Below, piece by piece: positions 1-9,841 of a stretch of 55,115 nt of DNA. Source of the DNA: Blepharisma japonicum (lineage: Eukaryota > Ciliophora > Heterotrichea > Heterotrichida > Blepharismidae); assembly GCA_949751835.1 (NCBI GenBank), contig CATKHK010000148.1, positions 1-55,115 on the forward strand. Direction: 5' to 3'. The position numbers and the translations under genes were made by a program. Below the pieces are notes generated by a model. That model had not been told where the DNA came from and made no database searches. It was given only the letters and a program-made list of their open reading frames with translations. How positions within the stretch are numbered: the first letter of the stretch is position 1; the number at the start of each line of letters is the position of its first letter.

Positions 1-53
1 CCCTAACACCCTAACACCCTAACACCCTAACACCCTAACACCCTAACACCCTA
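1..53. repeat. Telomere, C-strand (CCCTAACA)n
   Basis: Six perfect CCCTAACA units followed by CCCTA, with unrelated AT-rich sequence from base 54. A C-rich strand at the 5' end of the plus strand is the right orientation for a chromosome's left end. This octamer is the telomere unit reported for heterotrich ciliates such as Stentor and Blepharisma. The tract is short, but assemblies usually clip telomeres. Confidence 0.95.
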
Positions 54-1554
54 GTTTTTTGTATGAAAATAAGTAGTAAAATTAAGAATAAGAATGCTTG
101 TTTTAAAATAAACTTCAGGCATCAAGAAGAAATTATCTTAAATATCCAACAATTCATCAAACCATCTTTGATCCTGTGAATACAATAATTATTTTTTAAA
201 CAGATGTATACTCAAATGAAACTTCTATTTTATTAGTTTAACAAGTAGTATTTTTTCTTGTCCTTGAAATCCATTCTACTGTATGTATTTTTGATTTCGC
301 ATTGGTTGAAAATAACACTAAGTCAAAAATATATATTTTTAATGCAAACAAATATTAAAATCTAAATCCTATAATTTTGAAGTAAAAATACAAAATTTCT
401 GGAAATGATCATAAAAGAGCAAACTTCGAATTTAACCTACTTATTTTTAATTTTAGTTATAGATATGGCATGAAGCTTTTGACTTTTTGCATAATCAATT
501 TTTAAATTAAAAGCCTTCTCAAGAACTGAGTCCTATTATGAGAGATACAGAAATAAATATTTTGCTATTTCCTTATCTTCCAAGTCAATTTAGTGAAAGA
601 TAAGTTGCCTGATTATTAAATGGTAAATCAATGAAATAATCCTTTGTTTATTCAAGGATTTTTTCCAAATCCTCTTGCTTGACTTCTCTGATGCAATCCA
701 TTTATTATTAATAAATTCATTATAGATATAGATATCTTTATCTGAAATCGAATTTCCGTTTACTTTTGGACTGGCTAAAAATATTTTATATTAAATTGTC
801 TTGATCCGACCAAAATTCGACATTTCAAGAGGTACTTAATACTCAGGGTATGAGTTTAGCAGCCTCCAAGTGCAAAGGTTAAAGATCTGACTCTCTGAGA
901 ATAGCAATTACGCATAATTCAACAATTATTAATAACGTAAGAATCAATTCAGGAGCCTTGGAAAGAATTATTTAAGATCGATTGCATACTTTTATGATTC
1001 TGATAATGCATTTCATGCTGAAAGAAGAAAAAACTTTAAAATGGGTTTCTAGTGAAGGAGTCATGATACCTATCAGAATTATAAATGCACACATGACCGC
1101 TGCTACAATAGCACATTTATCAAGAGGGAGGAGAAGTGGAACGGTTAAAATATATATTTGTGCAAATTTTGGTACAATACACTCGATATTTTCCCTTAAT
1201 TAAGATCAGAGGAAAGCTTTTGAAGATGCTTGCTTCCGTGCATCATTTGTTCAGTTAAATTGAAAAATTATGCAGAACTAGCCTAATTTGACCCTTTAAA
1301 AACAACAAAAAATAAACAACAAGAAACAGATAGAAAAGGCACATATGCTATAATTTTAGTAAAGACAGCCTTTTAAAATTCTGAAAACGAGACAAATTGG
1401 CAGAAAAATGCTTCTTCCTTCATGTGGATCCAGTTAAGTGTCGACTCAAGCCAAGATAAGAAGATTGTATATTTAATATAAATTTAAGAAAATTTTTAAT
1501 TAATAGCTTAGCTTGATAGTAATCTTAATAGAATTCTTAAGTTAAATTTTTAGA
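54..1554. other. Subtelomeric AT-rich region, no recognisable gene
   Basis: About 1.5 kb between the telomere and the first coding trace. The longest open stretch is about 75 codons (974-1200), and both strands are open there: the plus strand reads as a basic peptide, the minus strand as a membrane-like one. I recognise no family in either. TAA and TAG occur at roughly the frequency expected by chance in AT-rich DNA, so I do not call a gene. Confidence 0.5.
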
Positions 1555-2035
1555 TTAAGTTAAACTTAAGTCGTTAGTCCTATAAAAACCAAGAACTTTC
1601 ATCTCTATATGCTCTTCATTCTGATAGGGATCCAAGATATTCTCCTCTCTGCCACACTAGAGGCTTGCAAAGACTGGTCTGGAATTTTCTGACTCCAAAA
1701 TTCCTAAGGACTCAACCCCATGAGGCGAACTAAAAATATCGCTATATACATTGTTTTGTTGAGACCTGCTCAAGGAATTTAGTACTCACTTGAGCTTTTT
1801 GCTGACTGTGCCTGCACAAAGATCTTTCCCCTGAGGTAAAGCCCATGTCTTAGAGTTCAACGCCTTGAGGCATTAGTAATACTTTCATCCCGATATAAAT
1901 TATGGATGCTGAATATATTCTAAGTTCGTTTCTCTACTTTTGTTCTCTTCATGTATAAAGAAATTGTGCGAAGAGATTGGATGATCTCCTGTTGCCAAAT
2001 TAATGTATATCTATATTTAAATATAGATCACCAAA
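1555..2035 (-). pseudogene. Decayed coding remnant, unknown family
   Basis: The minus strand reads as about 160 codons with only three in-frame TAA/TAG codons, clearly fewer than chance in this AT-rich DNA, and the stretch is richer in G+C than its surroundings. Recognisable segments include WALPQGKDLC, SDIFSSPHGVESLG and ENILDPYQNEEHIE. It ends at a TAA at 1557-1555. A second minus frame is also fairly open upstream (about 1860-2080, starting with an ATG), which suggests a frameshift. No family was recognised. It lies head-to-head with the NEK kinase gene at 2188. Confidence 0.45.
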
Positions 2036-2187
2036 AATTCCTATTTCAGAGTTATGTTTTCATTTCGATAAAAATGCTTTTATTAGCTAAGGCTTAAAAA
2101 ATCTCTATTTTAAACTGCCCTATATTAACTCCCTCCTCTGCTAACTATTATTGATAAAGAATTTTATAGTTAGTGAATTGTTTTAAA

Positions 2188-3732
2188 ATGGAAAAGTATG
2201 AAGTTATTGCTCCTATTGGCAAAGGTTCTTTTGGATCTGTTTCCAAAATCCGAAGGCGATCCGACAACATGTCTCTTGTATGAAAAGAAATAAACTACGG
2301 CCGAATGACAGACCGAGAAAAGCAGCAGCTTGTGACCGAAGTAAATGTTTTAAGGGAATTGCGAAATCCCCACATTGTCCGATACTATGACCGTGTTGTT
2401 GAAAAGCAATCCTCAAAGATATTCATCATCATGGAATTCTGCGAAGGGGGCGACTTAAGCAGAGTGATAAAAAAGAGCAAAAGAGACAACGATTTTATGA
2501 TAGAAGAAGTAATCTGAAAAGTGTTTTCCCAGCTGGTAATAGCTCTTTATGCTTGCCACAGAAAAGAAGGAGGTAGAGTACTCCATAGAGATATCAAGCC
2601 AGGAAATGTATTTCTAGACTCAAATTTGAATGTAAAATTAGGTGATTTTGGGCTCAGCAGAATTTTAGGTGATGAGTCTGTTTTTGTAGTTACACATGTG
2701 GGGACACCTTATTATATGTCTCCTGAGCAGATTTCAGGAGAAAAATATGACGAGAAGTCTGATATATGATCATTAGGAGCTGTATTGTACGAAATGGCAG
2801 CTCTACACCCGCCATTTCAAGCCAAAAGTCATCAGGAGCTAGCAAGAAAAATCAAGGATGAAATGTTTGAGAGAATTCCTATGCGTTACTCAGAAGATTT
2901 GCAGAATGTGATCTCTCTCATGCTTAACAAAAACCACATGCAGAGGCCAAATGTAGAAAATCTCATGAACCTACCTCAAGTTTCTTCAAGAATCAGGGAA
3001 CAACAAATTAAAGAAAGGTCCCACGAAATTAAAGAACAAATCAAAAAATTAGAAGAAAGACAGTTGAAAGCATTGGAAAAAAAAGAATTCTTGAGGAAAA
3101 AAGAGGAAGAAATTATGAAGAAAGAAAAAATCATAAAAGAAATTGAAGAGGAATTCAAAAAGAATGAAGAATTAAGCAAGAAAACTATAGAAAAACCTCC
3201 AACAACTAAATATAAAGCATTTGATGCCCTTATAAACGAAGGTATTGCAAGAGCTCGAAGAGATAAATTTTTAATTAGAAAATCGTTATCAAGAGAAAAC
3301 TCGGCTGAAAAGAAAATAAGCAGGGAAAATTCATTGGATAAAATTACTTATAAAGGTTTCTCAAGTCCTCGAAGAGACGAATTTTTAATTAAAAGATCTT
3401 TATCAAGAGAAAACTCAGCTGAAAAGATAAGAAACAGGGAAAATTCATTGGATAAAATTGCTTATAAAGGTTTCTCAAGTCCTCGAAGAGATGAATTTTT
3501 AATTAAAAAATCGTTGTCAAGAGAAAACTCAGCTGAAAAGATAAGGAGTAGGGAAAATTCTTTAGACAAAAATGCTTATAAAGAAAGAATTTATTGTAAG
3601 GATTATCAAAGAGCAAAAACAAATCCTGCATCACAAAATTTACCAAGAATACTTAGTCCTGCTCATTATGACTCACCTAGAAGTAGGAAAAATTCAAATC
3701 CCAGACAATCCCCCAGACTTTATTATAATTAG
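2188..3732 (+). CDS. NEK-type Ser/Thr protein kinase with 38-residue C-terminal repeats
   Basis: 514 residues, with three in-frame TGA codons read as Trp (2281, 2515, 2767); the last is the Trp of the conserved DIWSLG motif. The kinase domain spans about residues 1-260: glycine loop [11 protein letters not shown]-anchoring Lys33, HRD at 133-135 in [12 protein letters not shown] at 153-155 and [10 protein letters not shown] in the activation segment. That activation segment and the overall sequence are NEK-like; NEKs act on microtubules, cilia and the cell cycle, and ciliates have many. A Lys/Glu-rich coiled coil follows (about 265-335), then three near-identical 38-residue repeats (nt 3253-3594) carrying [10 protein letters not shown] and SRENSLDK, rich in basic residues next to serine and so plausible phosphosites. 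The start is the first ATG in frame before the glycine loop. All catalytic residues are present, so it should be active. Confidence 0.95.
3253..3594 (+). repeat. Three tandem 114-nt coding repeats in the NEK tail
   Basis: Units begin at about 3253, 3367 and 3481, each 114 nt (38 codons), all in frame. Each encodes a block starting RRDxFLI and containing [10 protein letters not shown]. The DNA is nearly as similar as the protein, which suggests recent unequal exchange. Confidence 0.85.
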
Positions 3733-3787
3733 ACTGTTTTTAACTAGCTCCCTCCTTTGGATAATTAATAATTAATTGGCCCACAAA

Positions 3788-4045
3788 ATGATGCAGAGCG
3801 CCAAAGTAGGAATTTGTTATCCTGAGTTGCTTTTGAAAAATGCAAACAGGATGAACGAGGAATTGGATCAGCACAGTTCCTTGCAGCGCTGGACCTGTGC
3901 AGAAGGGGTTCAAGCAGAGATGGCCATGGAAGAATTGAAGAAATCGGGCGATGAAGCCAGCATGTGCAAAAATTCAAATGGCTTGCTTGGAGGTGCATGC
4001 AGGTGATGTGTTTTGAATTTTTTGTGTGAAGCTGGTTTCGGTTAG
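3788..4045 (+). CDS. Small hypothetical protein, 85 residues
   Basis: Reading frame from tandem ATGs (3788, 3791) to TAG at 4043-4045, with one TGA (4004) read as Trp. The stretch is much richer in G+C than the AT-rich DNA on either side, as real genes here are. The product is acidic and soluble-looking, with cysteines in VGICYPEL, RWTCAEGV, GGACRWCV and NFLCEAG. I recognise no family. A short motif (CTCCCTCCT) lies about 40 bp upstream and also lies about 60 bp before the NEK ATG. It could instead be a fragment of a larger lost gene; the complementary strand is also open. Confidence 0.4.
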
Positions 4046-4763
4046 CATTTTTATTTTTTTAGATTTATTTTAGAAATTTTTACAAGTTTCTGAAGATTAT
4101 TTTAATTTGTTCACTTAAGATGGGCGATAACCATAATTCATTCATTCATATAGAATAATTAATTATATTTTCCATTATTAGTATTTTATAATATACAAAT
4201 CGACAGAATTTTTATTCAATAACAAATTTTTTAATATAAGCTTCAACCTTCTTGATGGAATTTGTAAGGAAGTTTGAAGGTTGACAATATATCTATAAGA
4301 AATTTTAATCTAAAGAATTGAAAATATGCTAGCCTATGATGAGCATATATCTATTTTCTAATAAATTATATAGTAAATCATTCTATTGGCATATTTAATA
4401 TGCATATGCTAACAATAATTTTAAATATAGGCAGGAAAATGCAATTAATTTAATATTAAATTCCAATTGATAGTTATTTTAAAAATTGAAATTAGATTTC
4501 AGATATCGAATATAAGAAAACTGCATTGTCAATCGCTCAATATTACTATTATTAGCATATTAATATCACAATATTGAGGAACATGCAAAAATATCTTAAG
4601 CATAATGCAATTTTTTCCTGCTTTAAAATTTTATTTCAGTGAAAGTTTTCTCCAAAATTTTTGAGTTGCTTATAATCTTAAGCTGGCTAAGAAAGCCTAT
4701 TTCTCGTTTTAAATCATTATTAGTCTCTATCACACAAGATAATTGGTGAAAATATAAACCAAA
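4046..4763. other. Intergenic AT-rich region with a hairpin
   Basis: Very AT-rich, with no open frame of note. It contains an inverted repeat, TCAACCTTC at 4243-4251 and GAAGGTTGA at 4276-4284 (9 bp perfect stem, 24-nt loop), and several short palindromes around 4380-4420. No gene is seen. Confidence 0.5.
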
Positions 4764-5828
4764 ATGGACAATCTATTAAGCTTGCCACAAGCTAAAGAAA
4801 GCTCCAAAACTCTAAAACTAGCTATTTTTGGATCATTGCTTGGCTTAGTTTTCATTGTTGGTGTATCCGTGGCGCTCTCCGGCCCAAGCATTTCAAGCTC
4901 TGCCTTATCACAATTTGAACTCGAGGAGCAAGAGTTTAAGAACTATATCAACAAATATAGCAAATCTTACAATATTGACCAATACATCGAGAGATTTAGA
5001 GTTTTCAGAGAAAACCTTGGATTCATTAGATCTCAAAATTCCTTAGGAAACTCCTGGGTTCTCGGAGTTAACCAATTCACTGATTTAACCCCTCAAGAAT
5101 TCAAAACGAAATACCTTCACTCTAAAATCGAAGTTCCAACTGCCAACTTACAGGTAGAAGAAACTCATTTTGTTGCTGCACCTCCAGCCGCTATTGATTG
5201 GAGAGCACAAGGTGCAGTAACTACAGTTGGTAACGAAGGAGACTGCTCTAGTGACTATGCTTTCGCCTCTGTAGGTGCTGTTGAAGGAATTTGGAAAATT
5301 TCTGGAAACGCCTTGACTGTTCTTTCGGAGCAAGAAATTGTGGACTGCAGCTATGACTATGGTAATAGAGGGTGCAACGGAGGATTTATTGACCACGCTT
5401 ATGAATTTATTAAAAATAAAGGAGTTACCTCAGCACAGCTTTATCCATATACTGGCCAAAACGGTAAATGCAATGAAAACGCTGTTGGAAGAGAAATCCT
5501 TAAAATCAATGGATATAGCACAGTATCAGCAAATAACCCAACAAATCTCCAATATCAGGTTGCAACTCAACCTGTTTCTGTGTATGTAGAGGCAAATAAT
5601 TATGTCTGGCAATATTACCAGGGAGGTGTTATTACTAAAAACTGTGGGACCGAGCTTAACCACGCAGTTTTGATTGTAGGCTACAACACCACTGCATCAC
5701 CGAGCTACTGGATTGTCAAAAACTCTTGGGGGCAGACTTGGGGAGAAAACGGATACGTAAGAATTGCAAATAATGCAGGTTCAGGAGTATGCGGTATTAA
5801 TATATCCCCATCATACCCTACACTTTAA
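4764..5828 (+). CDS. Papain-family (C1A) cathepsin-like protein, catalytic Cys replaced by Asp
   Basis: 354 residues, no TGA needed. A membrane segment at about 17-38 looks like a signal anchor or signal peptide. An I29 propeptide follows, with an ERFNIN-like helix (ERFRVFRENLGFIRSQN) and a GVNQFTDL motif. The mature C1A domain begins near IDWRAQGAV. Papain's active-site block QGxCGSCWAF reads EGDCSSDYAF here: the oxyanion Gln is Glu158, the nucleophilic Cys is Asp164 and the adjacent Trp is Tyr165. The other catalytic residues remain: His300 in ELNHAVLIVGY and Asn320 in KNSWGQTWGE. Disulfide-type cysteines and the overall fold motifs are kept and the frame is open end to end, so this is a conserved pseudoenzyme rather than a decaying gene. 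It presumably traffics through the secretory or lysosomal route and may bind peptides or regulate active cathepsins (inference). Confidence 0.95.
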   Translation: MDNLLSLPQAKESSKTLKLAIFGSLLGLVFIVGVSVALSGPSISSSALSQFELEEQEFKNYINKYSKSYNIDQYIERFRVFRENLGFIRSQNSLGNSWVLGVNQFTDLTPQEFKTKYLHSKIEVPTANLQVEETHFVAAPPAAIDWRAQGAVTTVGNEGDCSSDYAFASVGAVEGIWKISGNALTVLSEQEIVDCSYDYGNRGCNGGFIDHAYEFIKNKGVTSAQLYPYTGQNGKCNENAVGREILKINGYSTVSANNPTNLQYQVATQPVSVYVEANNYVWQYYQGGVITKNCGTELNHAVLIVGYNTTASPSYWIVKNSWGQTWGENGYVRIANNAGSGVCGINISPSYPTL

Positions 5829-5900
5829 GGTTAATTTCTTTAAGAAATTTAAATTATCATTTTACCTGCATATTAATAATATTTTTAATTGCAAAATAAG

Positions 5901-6692
5901 ATGTTTAGAAGTGCTTTGCTTTCTAAGCTTAATCACAGTCGATTTCTCCCTAAGCTATTACCCTTTCCTCAAGCAAGATTCTTTAGCATAGAACCCCATA
6001 AAAAGCAAAATAGCCAAGAAAGAGATGAAATTCTCGATGAGCTTAAAAACAAAAACAAAGATAACACAAAATCAATGCCAGGAGTGTTTTATGCTGCAGC
6101 TGGACTTTTAGTATTTGCTATGTATTACTTGCAATTCATACTGAAAGCTCCTCCTAAAGAAACTCCTAAACCTACTATAAAAATCATAGGTGAAGCTAAT
6201 ATTGGTGGATCATGGGAAATGTTTAACCCCAAAGGCGAAATTGTTTCTGACTCAAACTTAAGAGGGAACTATATAGTCTATTATTTTGGTTTTACCAGAT
6301 GCCCTGACGTTTGTCCAATTTCTCTGCAAAAATTGGCATCTGCTATTGATATTTTAAAGCAAAAAGGGTACAAAAATATTAAATATCTATTTATATCGCT
6401 TGACCCTGAAAGAGACCCACCAGAGACTGTTGGCAAATACGCTAAGGTTTTCCATAATGACATTGAAGGACTAGTGCCAAGAAAAGAAGATATAACTGAA
6501 TTTTTGAAGACTTTTAAGCTTTATAGTAGAAGAGTTTATGATGGGGAAGATTATATGCTAGACCATACCACTTATATGTATTTATTTGATAAAAATGGGA
6601 AATTTGTTAATGTTTTAGGGGCAAATTTGAACTTTGAGGAGCTTGCGGACACGATTGAAGAGCATATAAAGAAGATGGAAGCTAGTGATTAA
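5901..6692 (+). CDS. SCO1: SCO1/SenC mitochondrial copper chaperone for cytochrome c oxidase
   Basis: 263 residues from the ATG at 5901. The N-terminus is basic and lacks acidic residues for about 30 positions (mitochondrial targeting), followed by one membrane span (about 62-80, VFYAAAGLLVFAMYYLQFIL). The thioredoxin-like SCO domain carries the copper-binding TRCPDVCP (Cys134, Cys138) and the third ligand His222 in LDHTTYMYLFD, plus the family block FISLDPERDPPE. SCO proteins deliver copper to the CuA centre of COX2 in the inner membrane. Length and motifs are normal. The start is only 72 bp after the cathepsin-like gene's stop, on the same strand. Confidence 0.96.
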   Translation: MFRSALLSKLNHSRFLPKLLPFPQARFFSIEPHKKQNSQERDEILDELKNKNKDNTKSMPGVFYAAAGLLVFAMYYLQFILKAPPKETPKPTIKIIGEANIGGSWEMFNPKGEIVSDSNLRGNYIVYYFGFTRCPDVCPISLQKLASAIDILKQKGYKNIKYLFISLDPERDPPETVGKYAKVFHNDIEGLVPRKEDITEFLKTFKLYSRRVYDGEDYMLDHTTYMYLFDKNGKFVNVLGANLNFEELADTIEEHIKKMEASD

Positions 6693-6998
6693 ATTTAATT
6701 CCAATTATTATTAATTAGAGCCTTATATCTTATAGAAAAATTAATGAATTACTTTTGGAAATACATCTTAATAAGTAATATAAAAACGACTTATCATATA
6801 TTTAATTACTTTTTATATTACCAAATAATGATATATATTTAAAATTAAACTGGGCTTATATCAATAGCACTTCAAATTCATAATATTTGTTATATCTTAT
6901 ATATTTCTAGATTGGAGTTTAAAATTATTAATTTCTTAATCCGTTAAGTTCAGATCAGCCATATTAGCTGGATTAAATAACGTTTTGGCGAACAAATA
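6693..6998. other. Short AT-rich intergenic spacer
   Basis: 306 bp between SCO1 and the amylase gene. No open frame and no recognisable motif; presumably contains the amylase promoter. Confidence 0.5.
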
Positions 6999-8381
6999 AT
7001 GATTAAATCGGTTTTAATCTTGGTAACTCTAATTGTGACTGCCAAAGCAGCCACCCCTCAGCAATGGAAATCCCGTATTATTTATCAGCTATTAACTGAT
7101 CGTTTTTCAAGAGGCAATGGTGACAATTCAGGGTGCGCAGATTTGGGTAATTATTGTGGAGGAACATTTAAAGGGATTACTCAAAATCTCGATTACATCC
7201 AGAATATGGGTTTTGATGCCATATGAATTTCACCAGTCCCAGTTAACTACCAAGGTGCTTATCATGGCTATGCAGCGATAGATCTTTACGGAGTTAATCC
7301 TCATTTTGGGACAGAGCAAGATCTTCAAGATCTCGTTAATGCTTGCCATTCAAGAGGAATGTATGTTATGCTTGATGTTGTAGCTAACCATGTTGGTCCT
7401 GTTTCTCCTGATTTTTCTGTGATCAATCCATTTAATAAGTCTGAATATTATCATCCATACTGCCAAATCAACAATTGGAACGATCAGCACGAAGTTGAAT
7501 GGTGTTGGCTTGGAACACTCCCTGATTTATCTCAAGAAAATCAGTATGTAAGAAATACATTGAAGAGTTGGATCAATTGGATTGTCAATAAATATGGATT
7601 CGATGGGCTAAGAGTTGATACAGCTGTTGAAGTCCCAAAAGACTTTTGGTATGAATTTCAAGCAAGTGCTGGTGTTTATGCAGTTGGTGAAGCTTTTAAT
7701 GGAGATATCAATTATGTTTCAGGCTATCAAGGACCTCTAGATGCGGTTTTAAATTATCCACTTTACTTTTTATTGAGAAATATCTTTGCTTATGGAGGAG
7801 ATATGTATCAGGCAAGAGACTTCATGAATAATATGAAGGCCTTTAAAGACCAAACAATTCTTGGGAACTTCTTAGATAACCACGATAACCCACGATTCTT
7901 GTATCAAAATGGAAATATCAATAGATTCAAAAACGCTTTAGCTTGGAGTGTGGCGACTTTAGGAATACCAATTGTTTATTATGGAGACGAGCAAGGGTTC
8001 AATGGAGGCTATGATCCAAACGACAGAGAAGTCCTCTGGCCATATTTGAAGAATACTAATTCTGAAATGTACCAATTTGTAACCAAAATTGTCAAGTACA
8101 GGAAGCAAATGCAGTTGTGGAATTACCCTTGGATTGAAAGATATGCTGATCACAACTTTTATTGTTTTTCCATGGGCAATGCGGTAATGGCTTTTACCAA
8201 CACTGATAATAGCATTCAGAGATCAGTAACTTTTAACCCATATAAAGAAGGAGATGTAATTTGCAACATTTTCTGGAGTGGAGACTGCGTAACCATTACC
8301 AATGGAGCTCTCAATGTTGTCCTTTTGAATGGAGAAGTTAAACTTTACATGCCAAAGTCTATGATGATGGAGGAAAAATAA
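6999..8381 (+). CDS. Secreted alpha-amylase (GH13, resembling fungal Taka-amylase)
   Basis: 460 residues with one TGA (7224) read as the Trp of GFDAIWISPV. A signal peptide (about residues 1-17) precedes ATPQQWKSR, the same mature start as fungal amylases. All GH13 regions are present: DVVANH, the nucleophile Asp207 in GLRVDTAVEV, the acid/base Glu231 in VGEAFNGD, and Asp296 in FLDNHDNPRF. It hydrolyses internal alpha-1,4 bonds of starch, either in the food vacuole or outside the cell. Cysteine pairs and the C-terminal beta domain look complete. One oddity: the Lys-His pair after the nucleophile in Taka-amylase (calcium and substrate contacts) reads Val-Glu here. The gene ends 26 bp from the converging tubulin gene. 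Confidence 0.96.
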
Positions 8382-8407
8382 GGTTTAATTAATTCTTATT
8401 AATTGAG

Positions 8408-9841
8408 TTATAAACTTATCAAAAGGAGGCAATTTATAGGATTTTGGCTCAAACTAGAAAATAATGAAATTATCATCCCCATATAACCTTTATTCATTGT
8501 GAGTCGGATAAGATAATTAATAAAGACACATAGATATTCATTTGAATTTGAATTATTTATTATCTCCTGATATCCAGATATTAATTGCATAGCATCTTCT
8601 TTTGCCTCTTGAAACTCTAGCTCATCCATTCCTTCAGCTAAATAGTTATATATTCAGGCTTTTCTTTGGTATATGTTATCAAACCGATCAACAGCTTTCT
8701 TAAAGGTATTCCCTATTAAAGGAGTATTATAAATAAAGTATCCTGATCGAACCATGGGTGATCGTGCATTGCATATTCAATACTTCAAGTTATCAGGAAT
8801 CTGCTCTGAAAAGCAACTCTTCTTTTCCGCTTTGATCTTTGAAAATTCTATTTCTGCTTCGATTGGATCAACTTTACCCAAATAAGTAAGAAGAGCGCTC
8901 AAAATTGGGCCAAATCTAGAAATTGGATCAGGGTCAAGTGGATGGTATATCCCGCTAAACAAGCTTTGGGTCAGCCTTTCAGTGGATTGAATATTAAAAT
9001 AGCAAAAGCATGCACCTCGAGTATGAAGCGGATAAAAGGCATTACTTAAGAAATGTAAATTTTTATAAGGGACCAAATTCGATGCAAATTTTCTTAAATC
9101 TGAGCATAAGTCGGTAGGAAATCTAAAAGATAAAGATTCTCCATGAACTATTTGAATAATTATATTGTTTATATCTCGCCATGTGGGTGTATACAACTTC
9201 ATTCTCTTATGGCAGAAGTTATAAATATCTTCATTGTCGAAAACGCTTGTAATCTCAGAGTTGCTTATTAGATCTTTCAACAAAAAAATTGTATCATATG
9301 GCTCTGTAAGCAAGTTCATTGCTTCGCTATAAGGAATTACAGTGGATGTTTTTATAATTCTATCAGAGTATTCATCCTTGATATTTTCTAGAAGAAGAGA
9401 GGTTAGTCCTGATCCAGAAGCCCCACTTGCTGCGTGAAAAATCTGAAATCCTTGCAATGACTCGCTGTTTTCAGCTTCTTTTCTTACAATGTCCATGATG
9501 TGGTCCTTAAATTCATATTGCTGATATTTATATGCATAATAGCCATGCGATACTTCATTCCCTGATAGAAAATTATCTGATTCCAAATAAGCAAAATAGT
9601 TATTTGTTCTATACTTGTCAATTACCTCTTGCTGTAGGTCTGCAAAGATAGCTCTAGGAGTATATTTGCCTCCCAAAGTTTCGTTAAAGAAAGTATCAAT
9701 TTTCTCAAGCTGATAGTCAAAACTACCATTATATTGTCCAGTATTCGGATCTAAAACATGATCATCGTAGAGACACTTTCAAAATTCAGACCCGATGGTA
9801 TTTCCACTGCCACCTAATTGTATGTGAACAATTTCTCTCAT
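8408..9841 (-). CDS. Highly divergent beta-tubulin paralogue with hydrophobic tail
   Basis: 477 residues reading down from ATG 9841-9839 to a TAA at 8408, with TGA as Trp in several places (for instance GSEFWKCLYD and NLKYWICNA). Beta-tubulin landmarks are in order: MREIVHIQLGGSGNTIG, LGGKYTPRAIFADL, DIVRKEAENSESLQGFQ, RKAW and AEGMDELEFQEAKED. The nucleotide-binding tubulin signature GGGTGSG is altered to ASGASGSG. The acidic C-terminal tail that carries glutamylation and glycylation in ciliates is absent; instead about 50 residues follow, ending in a hydrophobic stretch (MIISLFSSLSQ and CLLLISL). MREI, the autoregulation signal, is kept. It is probably not an axonemal tubulin; a specialised or regulatory role is inference. 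The frame is intact throughout, so I treat it as a gene. Confidence 0.9.

Noticed and set aside
421-1500. Long plus-strand subtelomeric frame if TAA/TAG are read as Gln
   Set aside because: About 16 TAA/TAG in 322 codons is what chance gives in AT-rich DNA, so there is no depletion to support coding.
3765-3998. Minus-strand 77-codon frame over the small GC-rich ORF
   Set aside because: It lacks a family, and the plus frame has a better start context and upstream motif; one of the two must be a shadow.
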